Shown here: one piece after another, positions 1 to 8,747 of the stretch
Position numbering within the stretch: the stretch's first letter is position 1
How the letters are laid out: each line of letters begins with the position of its first letter
From: Bradyrhizobium liaoningense
GTDB taxonomy: Bacteria; Pseudomonadota; Alphaproteobacteria; Rhizobiales; Xanthobacteraceae
Assembly (NCBI RefSeq): GCF_018130825.1
Contig: NZ_JAFCJS010000003.1
Span: 434,001 to 498,000, forward strand
Reading direction: 5' to 3'
DNA: 64,000 nt
Position numbers and translations under genes: made by a program
Notes under the pieces: generated by a model
What the model was told of the DNA's origin: nothing
Seen by the model: only the letters and a program-made list of their open reading frames with translations
Databases searched by the model: none

Positions 1-573
1 GTTGCGGAAGTCGGCGGGCAGGGTGTGATGCGCCATCTCGGCAATGGTGCCGGCGAGTTCGACCCCGGTCGGACCGGCGCCGACGATGACGAAGGTCAAT
101 CGCGCCGCGCGCCGCTGCGGATCGGTCTCGCGTTCGGCGCGCTCGAATGCCACCAGGATGTGCCGGCGCAAGGTGGTCGCATCCTCCAGCGTCTTCAGGC
201 CCGGCGCCCATGCCTCCCATTCGTCATGGCCGAAATAGGCGTGCCGTGCGCCGGTCGCGAGCACCAAGGTGTCGTAAGCCACCTCGCTGCCGTCGTCGAT
301 CAGCACGCAGCGCCGCTCGGCATCGACGCCGCTCACCGTGGCAAACAGCGTCGTCACCTCGCGCCGGTCGCGCATCAAATGCCGGATCGGCCAGGCGATC
401 TCGCTGGTCGCGAGCGAGGCAGTCGCGACCTGGTAGAGCAATGGCTGAAACAGATGGTGGTTGCGGCGGTCGATCAGCGTGATCTCGACCGGGGCGCCTG
501 CGAGCCGATGAGTCGCCTCCAGTCCGCCGAAGCCGGCGCCGACGATGACGACGCGATGGGGATTTGCGGCCAT
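1..573 (-). CDS. ndh: type II NADH:quinone oxidoreductase, N-terminal part (cut by window edge)
   Basis: The first 191 codons of a flavoprotein read leftward off the window. Residues 8-19 form the FAD-binding Rossmann start (VVIVGAGFGGLE). A second dinucleotide-binding glycine motif (IVGAGPTGVELAG) lies at about residues 163-175, where NADH binds in the family. The NHHLFQPLLYQVAT stretch near residue 38 is typical of NDH-2 enzymes, which pass electrons from NADH to quinone at the membrane without pumping protons. The start is the ATG at 573. The C-terminal membrane-anchoring part lies outside the window. Confidence 0.88.
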   Translation of the reverse strand, partial: MAANPHRVVIVGAGFGGLEATHRLAGAPVEITLIDRRNHHLFQPLLYQVATASLATSEIAWPIRHLMRDRREVTTLFATVSGVDAERRCVLIDDGSEVAYDTLVLATGARHAYFGHDEWEAWAPGLKTLEDATTLRRHILVAFERAERETDPQRRAARLTFVIVGAGPTGVELAGTIAEMAHHTLPADFRN

Positions 574-893
574 GATGCACCTCGAATCTCGCTGCTTCTC
601 TTACTTATTTAAGTGCGGATTGGGCCGCGCGGTCCAATAGCCGTCATCAATCGCCGCATAGGCCGGGTGTATCGACATCCCGCGAAAAAGCGCCGCAGTC
701 CCCAGACCGGCCCTAGGCCGACCTCGGTCGAGTGAGTAGAATTATATTTCTTGCCATCGCCGATTGGGGCGAAATATGGTGCAGGGGTAGGCGCTGAGCC
801 ATTGGCGGCTCGACAGATTTTGCGTTCAATAGAGACAGGCCCGGGGCGGCGATCACCTCGTTTCCGGGACCAATAATAAGGAGGGGAGTGGTT
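574..893. other. gene-free divergent region
   Basis: This 320-bp spacer separates the leftward ndh from the rightward binding-protein gene and must hold both promoters. An AT-richer patch at about 735-760 could be the promoter of the binding-protein gene. No gene or clear operator was found. Confidence 0.5.
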
Positions 894-2066
894 ATGAGGA
901 CGGCATTCTGGCTGGCGGGCGCAGCGGCGCTGGTGCTGGCGAGCCCGGCATTCGCCGGCGACACCATCAAGATCGGTTTCGTCTCGACCTTCAGCGGCCC
1001 GACCGCCGTGATCGGCAACGACATGCGCAACTCCTTCGAGCTCGCGCTCGACCATCTCGGCCGCAAGATGGGCGGCAAGCCGGTCGAGGTGATCTACGAG
1101 GACGACGGCCAGAAGCCCGATGTCGGCAAGCAGAAGACCGAGAAGCTGGTGCAGTCCGACAAGGTCGATTTCATCGTCGGCTACATCTGGTCGAACGTGC
1201 TCCTGGCCTCGCTCAAGACCGCGGTGGATTCGAAGACCTTCCTGATCTCGGCCAATGCCGGCCCGTCGCAGCTCGCCGGCGAGCTCTGCTCGCCTTATGT
1301 GTTCTCGACCTCGTGGCAGAACGACCAGACGCCGCAGGCGGTCGGCACCTACATGAACCAGAAGGGCGTCAAGTCCGTATTCCTGATCGGCCCGAACTAT
1401 GCGGCCGGCAAGGACATGCTGGCCGGCGTCAAGAGCACCTTCAAGGGCGAGGTGGTCGGCGAGGAATATACGGTGTGGCCGAGCCAGCTGGACTTCTCCG
1501 CCGAGCTCACCAAGGCCAAGAACTCCAAGGCCGAGTCGATCTTCGTGTTCTATCCGGGCGCGGCCGGCGTCCAGTTCCTGAACCAATATGCGCAGGCCGG
1601 CATCAAGCAGCAGATCCCGCTCTACACCGCCTTCACGATCGACGAATTGTCGCTGCCGCTGCAGAAGGACAACGCGCTCGGCGTGCCCGGCGCGCAGCAA
1701 TGGGTCAACGACCTGCCCAACGAGGAGAACAAGAAGTTCGTCGCCGACTACCGCAAGAAGTACACCAGCCTGCGCCCGACCTTCTACGGCGCGCAGTCCT
1801 ATGATGCCGCGAACCTGATCAACAGCGCCGTGGTTGCCGTGAAGGGCGACACTTCCAAGAAGGACGAGATGAAGGCCGAGATGGAGAAGGTGAACTTCAA
1901 ATCGGTGCGCGGTCCGTTCAAGTACGGCAACAACCACATCCCGATCCAGAATTTCTACCTGCAGGACGTGGTCAAGGACGCCGAAGGCCAGCTCGCGCTG
2001 AAGACCGTCGCCACCATCGTCGAGAACGACCAGGATCGTTTCCACGACAAGTGCAAGATGAAGTGA
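894..2066 (+). CDS. periplasmic binding protein of a branched-chain-amino-acid-type ABC transporter
   Basis: A 390-residue type I periplasmic binding protein. The ATG at 894 follows an AAGGAGGGG ribosome site at 878-886 with 7-base spacing, better than the GTG at 888. Residues 1-22 are a signal peptide ending in SPAFA|G, followed by the fold start DTIKIGFVSTFSGPTA. Such proteins capture amino acids or small carboxylates, including aromatic acids, and deliver them to LivHMGF. No permease gene lies on its strand. It ends 46 bp from the convergent quiC gene. It may serve the transporter at 13306-16630, which lacks its own binding protein; that link is inference. The ligand is unknown. Confidence 0.85.
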   Translation: MRTAFWLAGAAALVLASPAFAGDTIKIGFVSTFSGPTAVIGNDMRNSFELALDHLGRKMGGKPVEVIYEDDGQKPDVGKQKTEKLVQSDKVDFIVGYIWSNVLLASLKTAVDSKTFLISANAGPSQLAGELCSPYVFSTSWQNDQTPQAVGTYMNQKGVKSVFLIGPNYAAGKDMLAGVKSTFKGEVVGEEYTVWPSQLDFSAELTKAKNSKAESIFVFYPGAAGVQFLNQYAQAGIKQQIPLYTAFTIDELSLPLQKDNALGVPGAQQWVNDLPNEENKKFVADYRKKYTSLRPTFYGAQSYDAANLINSAVVAVKGDTSKKDEMKAEMEKVNFKSVRGPFKYGNNHIPIQNFYLQDVVKDAEGQLALKTVATIVENDQDRFHDKCKMK

Positions 2067-2073
2067 GCTCTCG

Positions 2074-2106
2074 CTCTTCCCCTCTCCCCGCTTGCGGGGA
2101 GAGGCG
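2074..2106. repeat. short inverted repeat (CTCTCCCCGC family)
   Basis: Palindrome with arms CCTCTCCCCGC and GCGGGGAGAGG around a short loop, in the gap between two convergent genes. The same sequence recurs at 7354-7387 and 7487-7552. It can form a hairpin and may also end transcription from both sides. Confidence 0.7.
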
Positions 2107-2111
2107 GAGAC

Positions 2112-3983
2112 CTACACCCTTGGCATGCTCGCGGGCCGCACCTCGCGCGCCTGCGCTGCGAGCCTGATGCCGGCGTTGGCGGCGCCAAAGCCTTGATAAT
2201 TCCTGCGCTCGACGATCTCGAAGAAGAAGCGCTCGTCGAAGATGTGGGTGTAGACCTGGAAGAACTCGCTGTCGCCCTCGCGGTCGTAGAGGATGTGGTT
2301 GGCGCGCAGCTGCGCCATCAGCTCGGGTGCGAGATCGTATTTGGCTTCGATGTCGTCGTAATAGTTGTCGGGGATGTCCAGGAAGTCGGCGCCGCGCTTG
2401 CGCATCGCGGCGACGGTGGCAAAAATGTCCTGGCATGCGAAGGCGACATGCTGCACGCCTGAGCCAAAGAATTCCGAGATGAAGCGCGCCGGCAGCGTGC
2501 GGTTGGCGGAGGAGCCGTTGAGCACGAAGCGCAGGCTCTGGTCGGCGTTGATGATGGCCTGGCTCTGCACGAGGCCTCTGGGATCGGCGATCTCCATCTG
2601 CGGCAGGCGCTTCAGGTCGAGGATGCCGGTGTAGAACAACAGCCAGGACAGCATCTCGTCATAGGGCATCGACTGCGCGATGTGATCGACGGCGAGCAGG
2701 GCGTCGGCGCTTGCATCGCTTGCGACTGGTTCGAAATCGGTGTCCCAGTTCTTGCCGGCCTGATCGAGGAAATAGAGCAGGCTGCCGCCGACGCCGTGGA
2801 TCGCGGGAATCTCGAGCTCGCCCGGTCCGACCGGCTGGTAGAAGGTGCGCGCTTTCAGCGTCTCGGCGCGCTCCATGGCACGGCCGGCATTGTCGACGTC
2901 GAGCGCGATCGCGCAGACGCCGGGGCCATGCGTCACGTAGTGCGAATGCGCAAAACCGTCGGTCTCGCAATTGATGACGAGCTCGACCTTGCCCTGCGAC
3001 CAGCGTTCCACCGCCTTGCTGCGGTGCTTGCCGCTCTTGCGGAAGCCGAGCTGCGAGAACAGGTGGGCGAGCTCGCCGGCCTTGCTCTCGTTGACGGCAA
3101 ACTCGATGAACCCCGTGCCGCGGCTCTTCGCCTTCGGCGCCAGCGGCTCGCCGGCAAATTTCGGCCAGTCCGGTGCGAGCTGGTCTTCCAGCAGGATCAG
3201 CGAACGCAAGCCGTCGACCGCGGTCTGCGCCGCCGAGCCGGCGCGGAACTGGTCGTTGAAGATCTCCAGCGACAGTGGCCCGGCATAGCCGGTCGCCGCA
3301 ATCGCTTGCATGAACTCGCCGACCGGCAGATCGCCCTGGCCGGGGAAGGAGCGGAAATGTCGGCTCCACGAGAGAATGTCGAGCTCGAGTTTTGGCGCGT
3401 CGGCAAGCTGGACCAGAAAGATCTTGTCGCCGGGGATCGAGGCCATGGCGCGGGTCGGAAAGCCCGGCGCCAGCGCATGAAAGCTGTCGAGGATGACGCC
3501 GATCGCGGGATGATCGGCGCGGCGCACGATCTCCCAGGCATCACGATAGTCGTTGACGTGGCGGCCCCAGGCCAGCGCCTCGTAGCCGACACGCAAGCCA
3601 CGTTTTGCGGCATGCTCGCCGAGCTCGCGAAAATCGTCCGCTGAGCGATCGATGCCGCCGAGCGAGGCGGGCGACACGTTGGAGCAGATCAGCAAGAGAT
3701 CGGTGCCGAGCTCCTGCATCAGATCGAACTTGCGCATCGCGCGTGCGAAATTGCGCGCGCGCTGCGGCTCCGGCATGCCCTCGAAATCACGGAACGGCTG
3801 GAACGCGCAGATTTTGAGATTGAGGTCGCCGCAGAGCTTTGCGATGTCGCGCGGCCCTGCGCCGAACGACAGCAGATCGTTCTCGAATATTTCGACCTCG
3901 TCGAAGCCGGCGGCGGCGATGGCGCGGAGCTTTTCGTCCAGCGCTCCTGAGAGAGAGACGGTCGCGATCGAGCGTGTGTTCAT
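2112..3983 (-). CDS. quiC: 3-dehydroshikimate dehydratase, two-domain QuiC1 type
   Basis: A 623-residue fusion. Residues 1-270 form a TIM-barrel sugar-isomerase-like domain with Glu135, Asp166, Gln192 and Glu240 where the family binds its metal. Residues 290-605 resemble 4-hydroxyphenylpyruvate dioxygenase and keep a possible iron triad His434, His512 and Glu589. QuiC1-type enzymes dehydrate 3-dehydroshikimate to protocatechuate, the entry to the beta-ketoadipate pathway. The length and domain order match that class. It is the last gene of a transport and dehydrogenase operon, and its start overlaps livF by 4 bp, so translation is probably coupled. Aroma of doubt remains only over substrate, since sugar-isomerase relatives look similar in the barrel. 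Confidence 0.85.
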   Translation of the reverse strand: MNTRSIATVSLSGALDEKLRAIAAAGFDEVEIFENDLLSFGAGPRDIAKLCGDLNLKICAFQPFRDFEGMPEPQRARNFARAMRKFDLMQELGTDLLLICSNVSPASLGGIDRSADDFRELGEHAAKRGLRVGYEALAWGRHVNDYRDAWEIVRRADHPAIGVILDSFHALAPGFPTRAMASIPGDKIFLVQLADAPKLELDILSWSRHFRSFPGQGDLPVGEFMQAIAATGYAGPLSLEIFNDQFRAGSAAQTAVDGLRSLILLEDQLAPDWPKFAGEPLAPKAKSRGTGFIEFAVNESKAGELAHLFSQLGFRKSGKHRSKAVERWSQGKVELVINCETDGFAHSHYVTHGPGVCAIALDVDNAGRAMERAETLKARTFYQPVGPGELEIPAIHGVGGSLLYFLDQAGKNWDTDFEPVASDASADALLAVDHIAQSMPYDEMLSWLLFYTGILDLKRLPQMEIADPRGLVQSQAIINADQSLRFVLNGSSANRTLPARFISEFFGSGVQHVAFACQDIFATVAAMRKRGADFLDIPDNYYDDIEAKYDLAPELMAQLRANHILYDREGDSEFFQVYTHIFDERFFFEIVERRNYQGFGAANAGIRLAAQAREVRPASMPRV

Positions 3984-4717
3984 GCTGCGTTGTCCTCCAT
4001 CGCGCCCCCAAGGAACAATTGTCCAATGCGGGGATCGTTCAAAATGCGCTCCGCCTTGTCGACCATGCGGGTCTGGCCAAGCTCGAGCACGATGCCGATG
4101 TCGGAAATCTCCAGCGCGGAGCGCGCGTTCTGCTCGATCATCAGGATGGTGACGCCGCGGTCGCGCAAGCTCTTGAGGATGTCGAAGGTCTGCTGCACCA
4201 TCAGCGGCGACAGGCCGATCGAGGGCTCGTCGATCAGCACCAGCTTCGGTTCGAGCAGCAGCGATCGGGCGATCTCGAGCTGCTTCTGCTCGCCGCCGGA
4301 GAGCGTCGAGGCCTGCTGCGCCGATTTGCGGCGCAGCGCCGGAAACAGGTCGAGGGCCGCCTCGATGCGCTTGGGCAGGTCGATGCCATTCCCGGCGGAA
4401 ACCCCGCCAAGCTCGATATTGCTGCGGACCGAGAGCTCCGGGAAGATGTTGCGGCCCTGCGGCACGTAGCAGATGCCGGCATTGAGCAGCGCGCGCTGGC
4501 TCAGATTGGTGACGTCGCGGCCGGCAAAGCTGATCTTGCCGTCGCGCAGCTTGAGCAGGCCGAAGATTGCCTTGAACACGGTGGATTTGCCGGCGCCGTT
4601 GGGGCCGATGATCGTGGTGATGGTCGCCGGCGGCACCGAGAGTGTCGTGCCGTTCAAGATCGTCATCTTGCCGTAGCCGCCGACGAGGTTGTGAACCGAG
4701 AGGATCGGATCGCTCAT
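3980..4717 (-). CDS. livF: ABC transporter ATP-binding protein, LivF type
   Basis: A 245-residue ATPase of the branched-chain amino acid (HAAT) class. The Walker A motif GPNGAGKST is near residue 39, the signature LSGGEQKQLEIARSL near 140, and Walker B (LVLIDEPSIGLSP) follows. LivF lacks the C-terminal extension seen in LivG. It sits 10 bp downstream of livG and overlaps quiC. With LivG it powers the LivH/LivM channel. The operon context suggests the cargo is shikimate, quinate or a related hydroaromatic acid rather than leucine. Confidence 0.9.
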   Translation of the reverse strand: MSDPILSVHNLVGGYGKMTILNGTTLSVPPATITTIIGPNGAGKSTVFKAIFGLLKLRDGKISFAGRDVTNLSQRALLNAGICYVPQGRNIFPELSVRSNIELGGVSAGNGIDLPKRIEAALDLFPALRRKSAQQASTLSGGEQKQLEIARSLLLEPKLVLIDEPSIGLSPLMVQQTFDILKSLRDRGVTILMIEQNARSALEISDIGIVLELGQTRMVDKAERILNDPRIGQLFLGGAMEDNAA

Positions 4718-4727
4718 GGTGACCTCC

Positions 4728-5471
4728 TCAATGTCCGAGATAGGCTTCGATCACGGCGGGGTTCTTGCGAACCTCGTCGGGACGTCCCATCGCCAGCACC
4801 TTGCCTTCCGCCATCACCATCACGCGCGAGCACAGCGACATCACGAACTCCATGTTGTGCTCGATCACGACGAACGTCGCGTTCTTCTCGCGGTTGATCG
4901 CGACCAGCCGCTCTTTGAGATCCGCCAGCATCGACGGGTTGACGCCACCGGCGGGCTCGTCGAGCAGCACGAGGCGCGGTCCGCCCATGAAGGCCATGGC
5001 GGCATCGAGCAGTTTTTGCTGGCCGTAGGACAGGCCGCCGGCAGGCTCGTCGGCGAGATGGTCGAGCTTGAAGAAGCCGATCATCTGGTTGGCGGCTCCG
5101 GTCAGCCCCGCATCGGAGCGGCCGACCAGGCGCGAGGCCATGTTGCCCTGGTGCTCTTGCCCGGCGAGGATCAGGTTCTCGCGCACCGAGAGTTTTGGGA
5201 ACACTTGCAGCAGCTGGAAGGTGCGGCTGACCCCGAGCTTGTTGAGCTCGGAGGGACGCAGGCCGGTGACGATCTGGCCGTCGAGCTTCACCTCGCCGCC
5301 CGATGGCGTGAGCTGGCCGAGGATGCAGTTGAAGAGCGTGGACTTGCCGCAGCCATTCGGGCCGATCAGGCCGAGGATCTCGCCTTCGCGCACGTCGAAG
5401 CTGACGCCGTTGACGGCGTGGATGCCGCCAAAGCTCTTCTTGATGTCGGTGACTTCGAGGACCGCGCTCAT
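4728..5471 (-). CDS. livG: ABC transporter ATP-binding protein, LivG type
   Basis: A 247-residue ATPase. The start is the ATG at 5471 (MSAVLEVTDI), which overlaps the livM stop by 4 bp; the reading frame stays open further upstream, but that stretch is only the shadow of livM. Walker A is GPNGCGKST, the signature is LSYGQQKLLDAAMA, and Walker B is LVLLDEPAGGVNP. The signature starts LSYGQ rather than LSGGQ, common in LivG. It works with LivF to energise the permease made by the two upstream genes. Confidence 0.9.
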   Translation of the reverse strand: MSAVLEVTDIKKSFGGIHAVNGVSFDVREGEILGLIGPNGCGKSTLFNCILGQLTPSGGEVKLDGQIVTGLRPSELNKLGVSRTFQLLQVFPKLSVRENLILAGQEHQGNMASRLVGRSDAGLTGAANQMIGFFKLDHLADEPAGGLSYGQQKLLDAAMAFMGGPRLVLLDEPAGGVNPSMLADLKERLVAINREKNATFVVIEHNMEFVMSLCSRVMVMAEGKVLAMGRPDEVRKNPAVIEAYLGH

Positions 5472-6466
5472 TGCACCGTCTCCAGGCGCGACTTGGCGAC
5501 GGCGCGCAGCGCGGAGGCCGCCTTGGTCCGCCGCGCCGCCATGTAACGATCGAGGATTCCCAGAATGCCGGTCGGCGACCAGATCAAGAGCAGCATCACC
5601 GCGACCGCGTAGAGCATCAAGTAGTAGCCCTCGGTGAAGCGCAGCCATTCCGGCAGCAGCACCGCGATCATGGCGCCGAGGAACGGACCGAAATAGAAGC
5701 CGGCGCCGCCGACGATCACCATCATCAGGAGGTCGAGCGAGAGCGACAGGTTGAAGGGAACAGGATCGATATATTGCGTCAGCGGCGCATAGAGCGCGCC
5801 GGCGACGCCGCCGAGCGCCGAGCCGATCGCGAACGCCATCAGCGTGTAGCGCCGCGTGTCGATGCCGAGCGATTGCGCGCGCAAGGGATTCTCGCGCAGT
5901 GCCATGAAGGCGCGGCCCCAGGGCGAGCGGATCAGCCACCACACCGCCAGCGACACGATCGCGAGCGAGCCGAGGCAGACATAGTAGAACGGCAGCGGCT
6001 TGTTGGTCGCGATGCCGAAGATGTGCGGACGCGGAATGTTGGAGATGCCGTAGATGCCGCCGGTCAGCCAGCTCTCGTTGCGGAACACCAGGAAGGCGAG
6101 GGTGGAGAAGGCGAGCGTGACGAAGGCGAGATAGTGGTGCTGCACGCGCAGCGCGGGATAGCCGAGCACCCAGCCGACCGCGAAGCTCAAGGCGATCGCG
6201 ACCAGGATCGCGGCCGGCAGCGGCCAGCCATGGGTGGTCATGATCGCGGCGGCATAGGCGCCGATGCCGACGAAGGCACCCTGCGCCAGCGAGACCTGGC
6301 CGGCATAGCCGAGCGTGAGGTTGAGACCCATCGCGGCGATGCTCATCACCGCCCATTGGCTCAGGATGAACAGGCCGTAGCGGTTGAAGTTCATGGGGAT
6401 GAAGATCAGGCCGGCGATGACGGCAAGGCCGAGCGCGATCTTTAACGGTTTGGCGAAGCCGCTCAT
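5468..6466 (-). CDS. livM: ABC transporter permease, LivM type
   Basis: A 332-residue integral membrane protein. I chose the ATG at 6466 (MSGFAKPLKIAL), which overlaps livH by 4 bp; the open frame extends upstream only inside livH. It has about eight hydrophobic segments and the conserved LivM stretch LNLTLGYAGQVSLAQGAFVGIGAY near residue 50. The EAA-like loop near SLGIDTRRYTLMAFAIGSALGGVAGAL couples to the ATPases. Together with LivH it forms the import channel. Confidence 0.9.
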   Translation of the reverse strand: MSGFAKPLKIALGLAVIAGLIFIPMNFNRYGLFILSQWAVMSIAAMGLNLTLGYAGQVSLAQGAFVGIGAYAAAIMTTHGWPLPAAILVAIALSFAVGWVLGYPALRVQHHYLAFVTLAFSTLAFLVFRNESWLTGGIYGISNIPRPHIFGIATNKPLPFYYVCLGSLAIVSLAVWWLIRSPWGRAFMALRENPLRAQSLGIDTRRYTLMAFAIGSALGGVAGALYAPLTQYIDPVPFNLSLSLDLLMMVIVGGAGFYFGPFLGAMIAVLLPEWLRFTEGYYLMLYAVAVMLLLIWSPTGILGILDRYMAARRTKAASALRAVAKSRLETVQ

Positions 6467-7338
6467 ACGGTGCGCTCCTCGGCGCGGCCGAGCAAGCCCT
6501 GCGGCCGGAACAGGATGACGGCGATCAGGAAGATCATCGGCACGGCGGCGCGGTACTGCGTCGAGACATAGGCGGCCGCGAGATTGTCGAGCACGCCGAT
6601 CAGGAGGCCGCCGGCGATCGCGCCGCGGACCTGGTTGAAGCCGCCGACGATCGCCGCGATGAAGGCGGCCTGGCCCAGCACCTCGCCGGAGGAGAACTTT
6701 GCGAGGTAGATCGGTGTGATCAGCAGCGAGGCCAGCGCGACCAGGAAGGCGTTGATCAGGAAGGTCAGGAGGATCATGCGCTCGACGGGTACGCCGATGA
6801 TGCGCGCGACCGTCGGGTTCTGCGCCGCGGCCTGCATCTGGTGGCCGAGCGAGGTACGGTTCAGCAGCGTGGTCAGGCCAAGAACGGCGAGAATGGCGAC
6901 GGCGAGGACGCCAATGCTTTGCAGCGAGACGGCGTGGCCGAGGATGGAGATGTCGCCGGTCGGCACGATCGACGGGAAGGGCGAGGCTTCGGCGCTGAAG
7001 AACTGCTTGACGGCTTCCTTGATGCCGATCGCGAGCGCCATGGTCGCGATCGCCAGCGGCAGCACGCCATGGCGCATCATCGGATCGACCAGCAGCATCT
7101 TGAAGGCAAGGCCCAGCAGGATCATCGAGAGCAGGATGCCGAGGATGATCGCGAGCCAGAACGGCGCGCCGGCATGCATCGCCGCCAGCATCAGGAACGC
7201 CGGCAGCATCACGAACTCGCCCTGCGCGAAATTGATGGTCTGCGAGGTTTGCCACAGCAACGTGAAGCCGACCGCGACCAGCGCGTAGATCGCGCCGGTG
7301 GCCAGTCCTGCGACCAGAAGATCGAATAGGTTGGACAT
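6463..7338 (-). CDS. livH: ABC transporter permease, LivH type
   Basis: A 291-residue membrane permease. It opens with LLVAGLATGAIYALVAVGFTLLWQTSQTINFAQGEFVM, the classic LivH N-terminus, and carries FIAAIVGGFNQVRGAIAGGLLIGVLDNLAAAY near the C-terminus. It is the first membrane gene of the operon, 221 bp downstream of its binding-protein gene; that gap is filled by hairpin repeats, which may tune the ratio of binding protein to permease. Confidence 0.9.
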   Translation of the reverse strand: MSNLFDLLVAGLATGAIYALVAVGFTLLWQTSQTINFAQGEFVMLPAFLMLAAMHAGAPFWLAIILGILLSMILLGLAFKMLLVDPMMRHGVLPLAIATMALAIGIKEAVKQFFSAEASPFPSIVPTGDISILGHAVSLQSIGVLAVAILAVLGLTTLLNRTSLGHQMQAAAQNPTVARIIGVPVERMILLTFLINAFLVALASLLITPIYLAKFSSGEVLGQAAFIAAIVGGFNQVRGAIAGGLLIGVLDNLAAAYVSTQYRAAVPMIFLIAVILFRPQGLLGRAEERTV

Positions 7339-7353
7339 GTTCCCCTCTCGCGT

Positions 7354-7552
7354 CCCTTCCCCCTCTCCCCGCTTGCGGGGAGAGGCGTAGGCGGCCTACG
7401 GCCGCCGTTCTTGAGAACGCCGATGCGAAGCATCGGCTACGGTGAGGGGGAGTCTCCGCGAGGTCGCTGATAGTTGGACTCGTGGAGGCTCCCCCTCACC
7501 CGGAATTTGCTAGGCAAATTCCGGCCTCTCCCCGCGTGCGGGGAGAGGCGAA
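7354..7552. repeat. cluster of inverted repeats between the binding-protein gene and livH
   Basis: The 221-bp gap holds several palindromic units: a CTCTCCCCGC/GCGGGGAGAGG hairpin at 7354-7387, GGCGGCCTACGGCCGCC just after it, a GAATTTGC/GCAAATTC palindrome near 7502-7523, and a second CTCTCCCCGC/GCGGGGAGAGG hairpin at about 7527-7549. This is a mosaic intergenic repeat element sitting inside an operon. It could stabilise or process the mRNA between livK and livH. Confidence 0.7.
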
Positions 7553-7559
7553 GAAGCCC

Positions 7560-8690
7560 TCACTTCACCTTCGGCAGCACTTGCTTCACGACCTGCTTGC
7601 CTTCGACCACCTCGACCAGGAAGCTCTGGCGGTCGATGTCGCCGGTGTCGCTGAAGGTGACGTCCATCAGGATGCCCGGCTCGTCCGCGGCCTTGATGGT
7701 CAGGCCGTGCAGCGTCTCGGCGAACTTCTTCGGGTCGACCTTGCCCATCTTCTCGGTGGTGGCCTTCACCATGTAGACGGCGAGGTAGCCCTTCAGGCCG
7801 TTATGGTCAGGGACGTAATTGTACTTCTTGGAAAACTTCTCGCGGAACGCCTTGATCAGATCGACCGGCGCATCGGTGGTGAGGCCGACATGGCCACGTG
7901 CGCCGTTGGCGGCTTCGCCTGCAAGCTCGATCACCTTCTGGCCGATCAGCGTGGTCTCGCCCATCAGCGGCGCGGTGACGCCCTGGCGCTTCAGCTCTTT
8001 CAGGATGCGCGCGCTCTCTTCCTCGTTGAGATAGACGAACACCGCGTCGGGATTGGCGGCCTTGATCTTGCCGACGTCGGCGGCGAAGTCGGCCTGGCCT
8101 GCTTCGGTCGACAGATCCGCGACCACCTTGGAGCCGAGCCGGTCGAGCTCCTTGACGACGACGTCGCGGCCGCCGCGGCCGAAGTCGTTGTTGACCCAGA
8201 CCACCGCGACGGTCTTCGCCTTCATCTCGTCGTGAATGTACTTTGCGACCTTCGGCATCGACGATTGCTGGCCGAACGAGGTGCGGAACAGGAACTTGTT
8301 GCCGGCTTGCGTCAGCTCGGCGGCTTCGCCGCCCATGATCTGCGCGATGCCGGCTTCGGCCGCGAGCGGCGCGGTGACCTTCACCGAGCCGGAATAGCCG
8401 GGTCCGAGCAGCACATAGGGCTCGGCGTCGAGCGCCTTCTGCACCTGGGCGCGCGCGACGCCGGGGTTGGATTGCGAGTCGGCGTGGGTGACCTCGAGCT
8501 TGCGGCCGAGCACGCCGCCCTTGGCGTTGATCTCCTCGATCGCGAGGTCGATGCCGTTCTTCCAGTTGGTGCCGACGGTGGCGCCGCCGCCCGACAGTTC
8601 GGCGACGTCGGCGAGCTTGATCGCCTGGGCGTGGACGCTGGTTGCAGTCGCGAAGGCAAGCAGGGCGCCTGCCAGCAAGGTCGATTTCAT
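7560..8690 (-). CDS. periplasmic binding protein of the shikimate/quinate-linked ABC transporter
   Basis: A 376-residue type I periplasmic binding protein. The ATG at 8690 follows AGGAGAGACC. Residues 1-22 are a signal peptide ending SVHAQ, and the mature protein opens IKLADVAELSGGGATVGTNWKNG. It is the second gene of the operon, between aroE and livH, so it should pick the substrate imported by LivHMGF. Its neighbours (a shikimate dehydrogenase and a dehydroshikimate dehydratase) point to shikimate, quinate or a relative as ligand. That assignment is inferred from context. Confidence 0.87.
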   Translation of the reverse strand: MKSTLLAGALLAFATATSVHAQAIKLADVAELSGGGATVGTNWKNGIDLAIEEINAKGGVLGRKLEVTHADSQSNPGVARAQVQKALDAEPYVLLGPGYSGSVKVTAPLAAEAGIAQIMGGEAAELTQAGNKFLFRTSFGQQSSMPKVAKYIHDEMKAKTVAVVWVNNDFGRGGRDVVVKELDRLGSKVVADLSTEAGQADFAADVGKIKAANPDAVFVYLNEEESARILKELKRQGVTAPLMGETTLIGQKVIELAGEAANGARGHVGLTTDAPVDLIKAFREKFSKKYNYVPDHNGLKGYLAVYMVKATTEKMGKVDPKKFAETLHGLTIKAADEPGILMDVTFSDTGDIDRQSFLVEVVEGKQVVKQVLPKVK

Positions 8691-8747
8691 GGTCTCTCCT
8701 CCCATTGTCGTTGATGTTGTCCGCGGCCTTGTGCCCGGCCGCTTCCG

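Noticed and set aside
609..2045. Long minus-strand frame opposite the binding-protein gene (478 codons)
   Set aside because: Its codons are the complement of a clear signal-peptide protein, it has no ribosome site, and its product is repetitive in Leu/Val/Asp/His as expected of GC-rich antisense frames.
4728..6356. Reading livG as a 542-residue protein from 6356
   Set aside because: The first 295 codons are the out-of-frame shadow of livM; a normal livG start lies at 5471.
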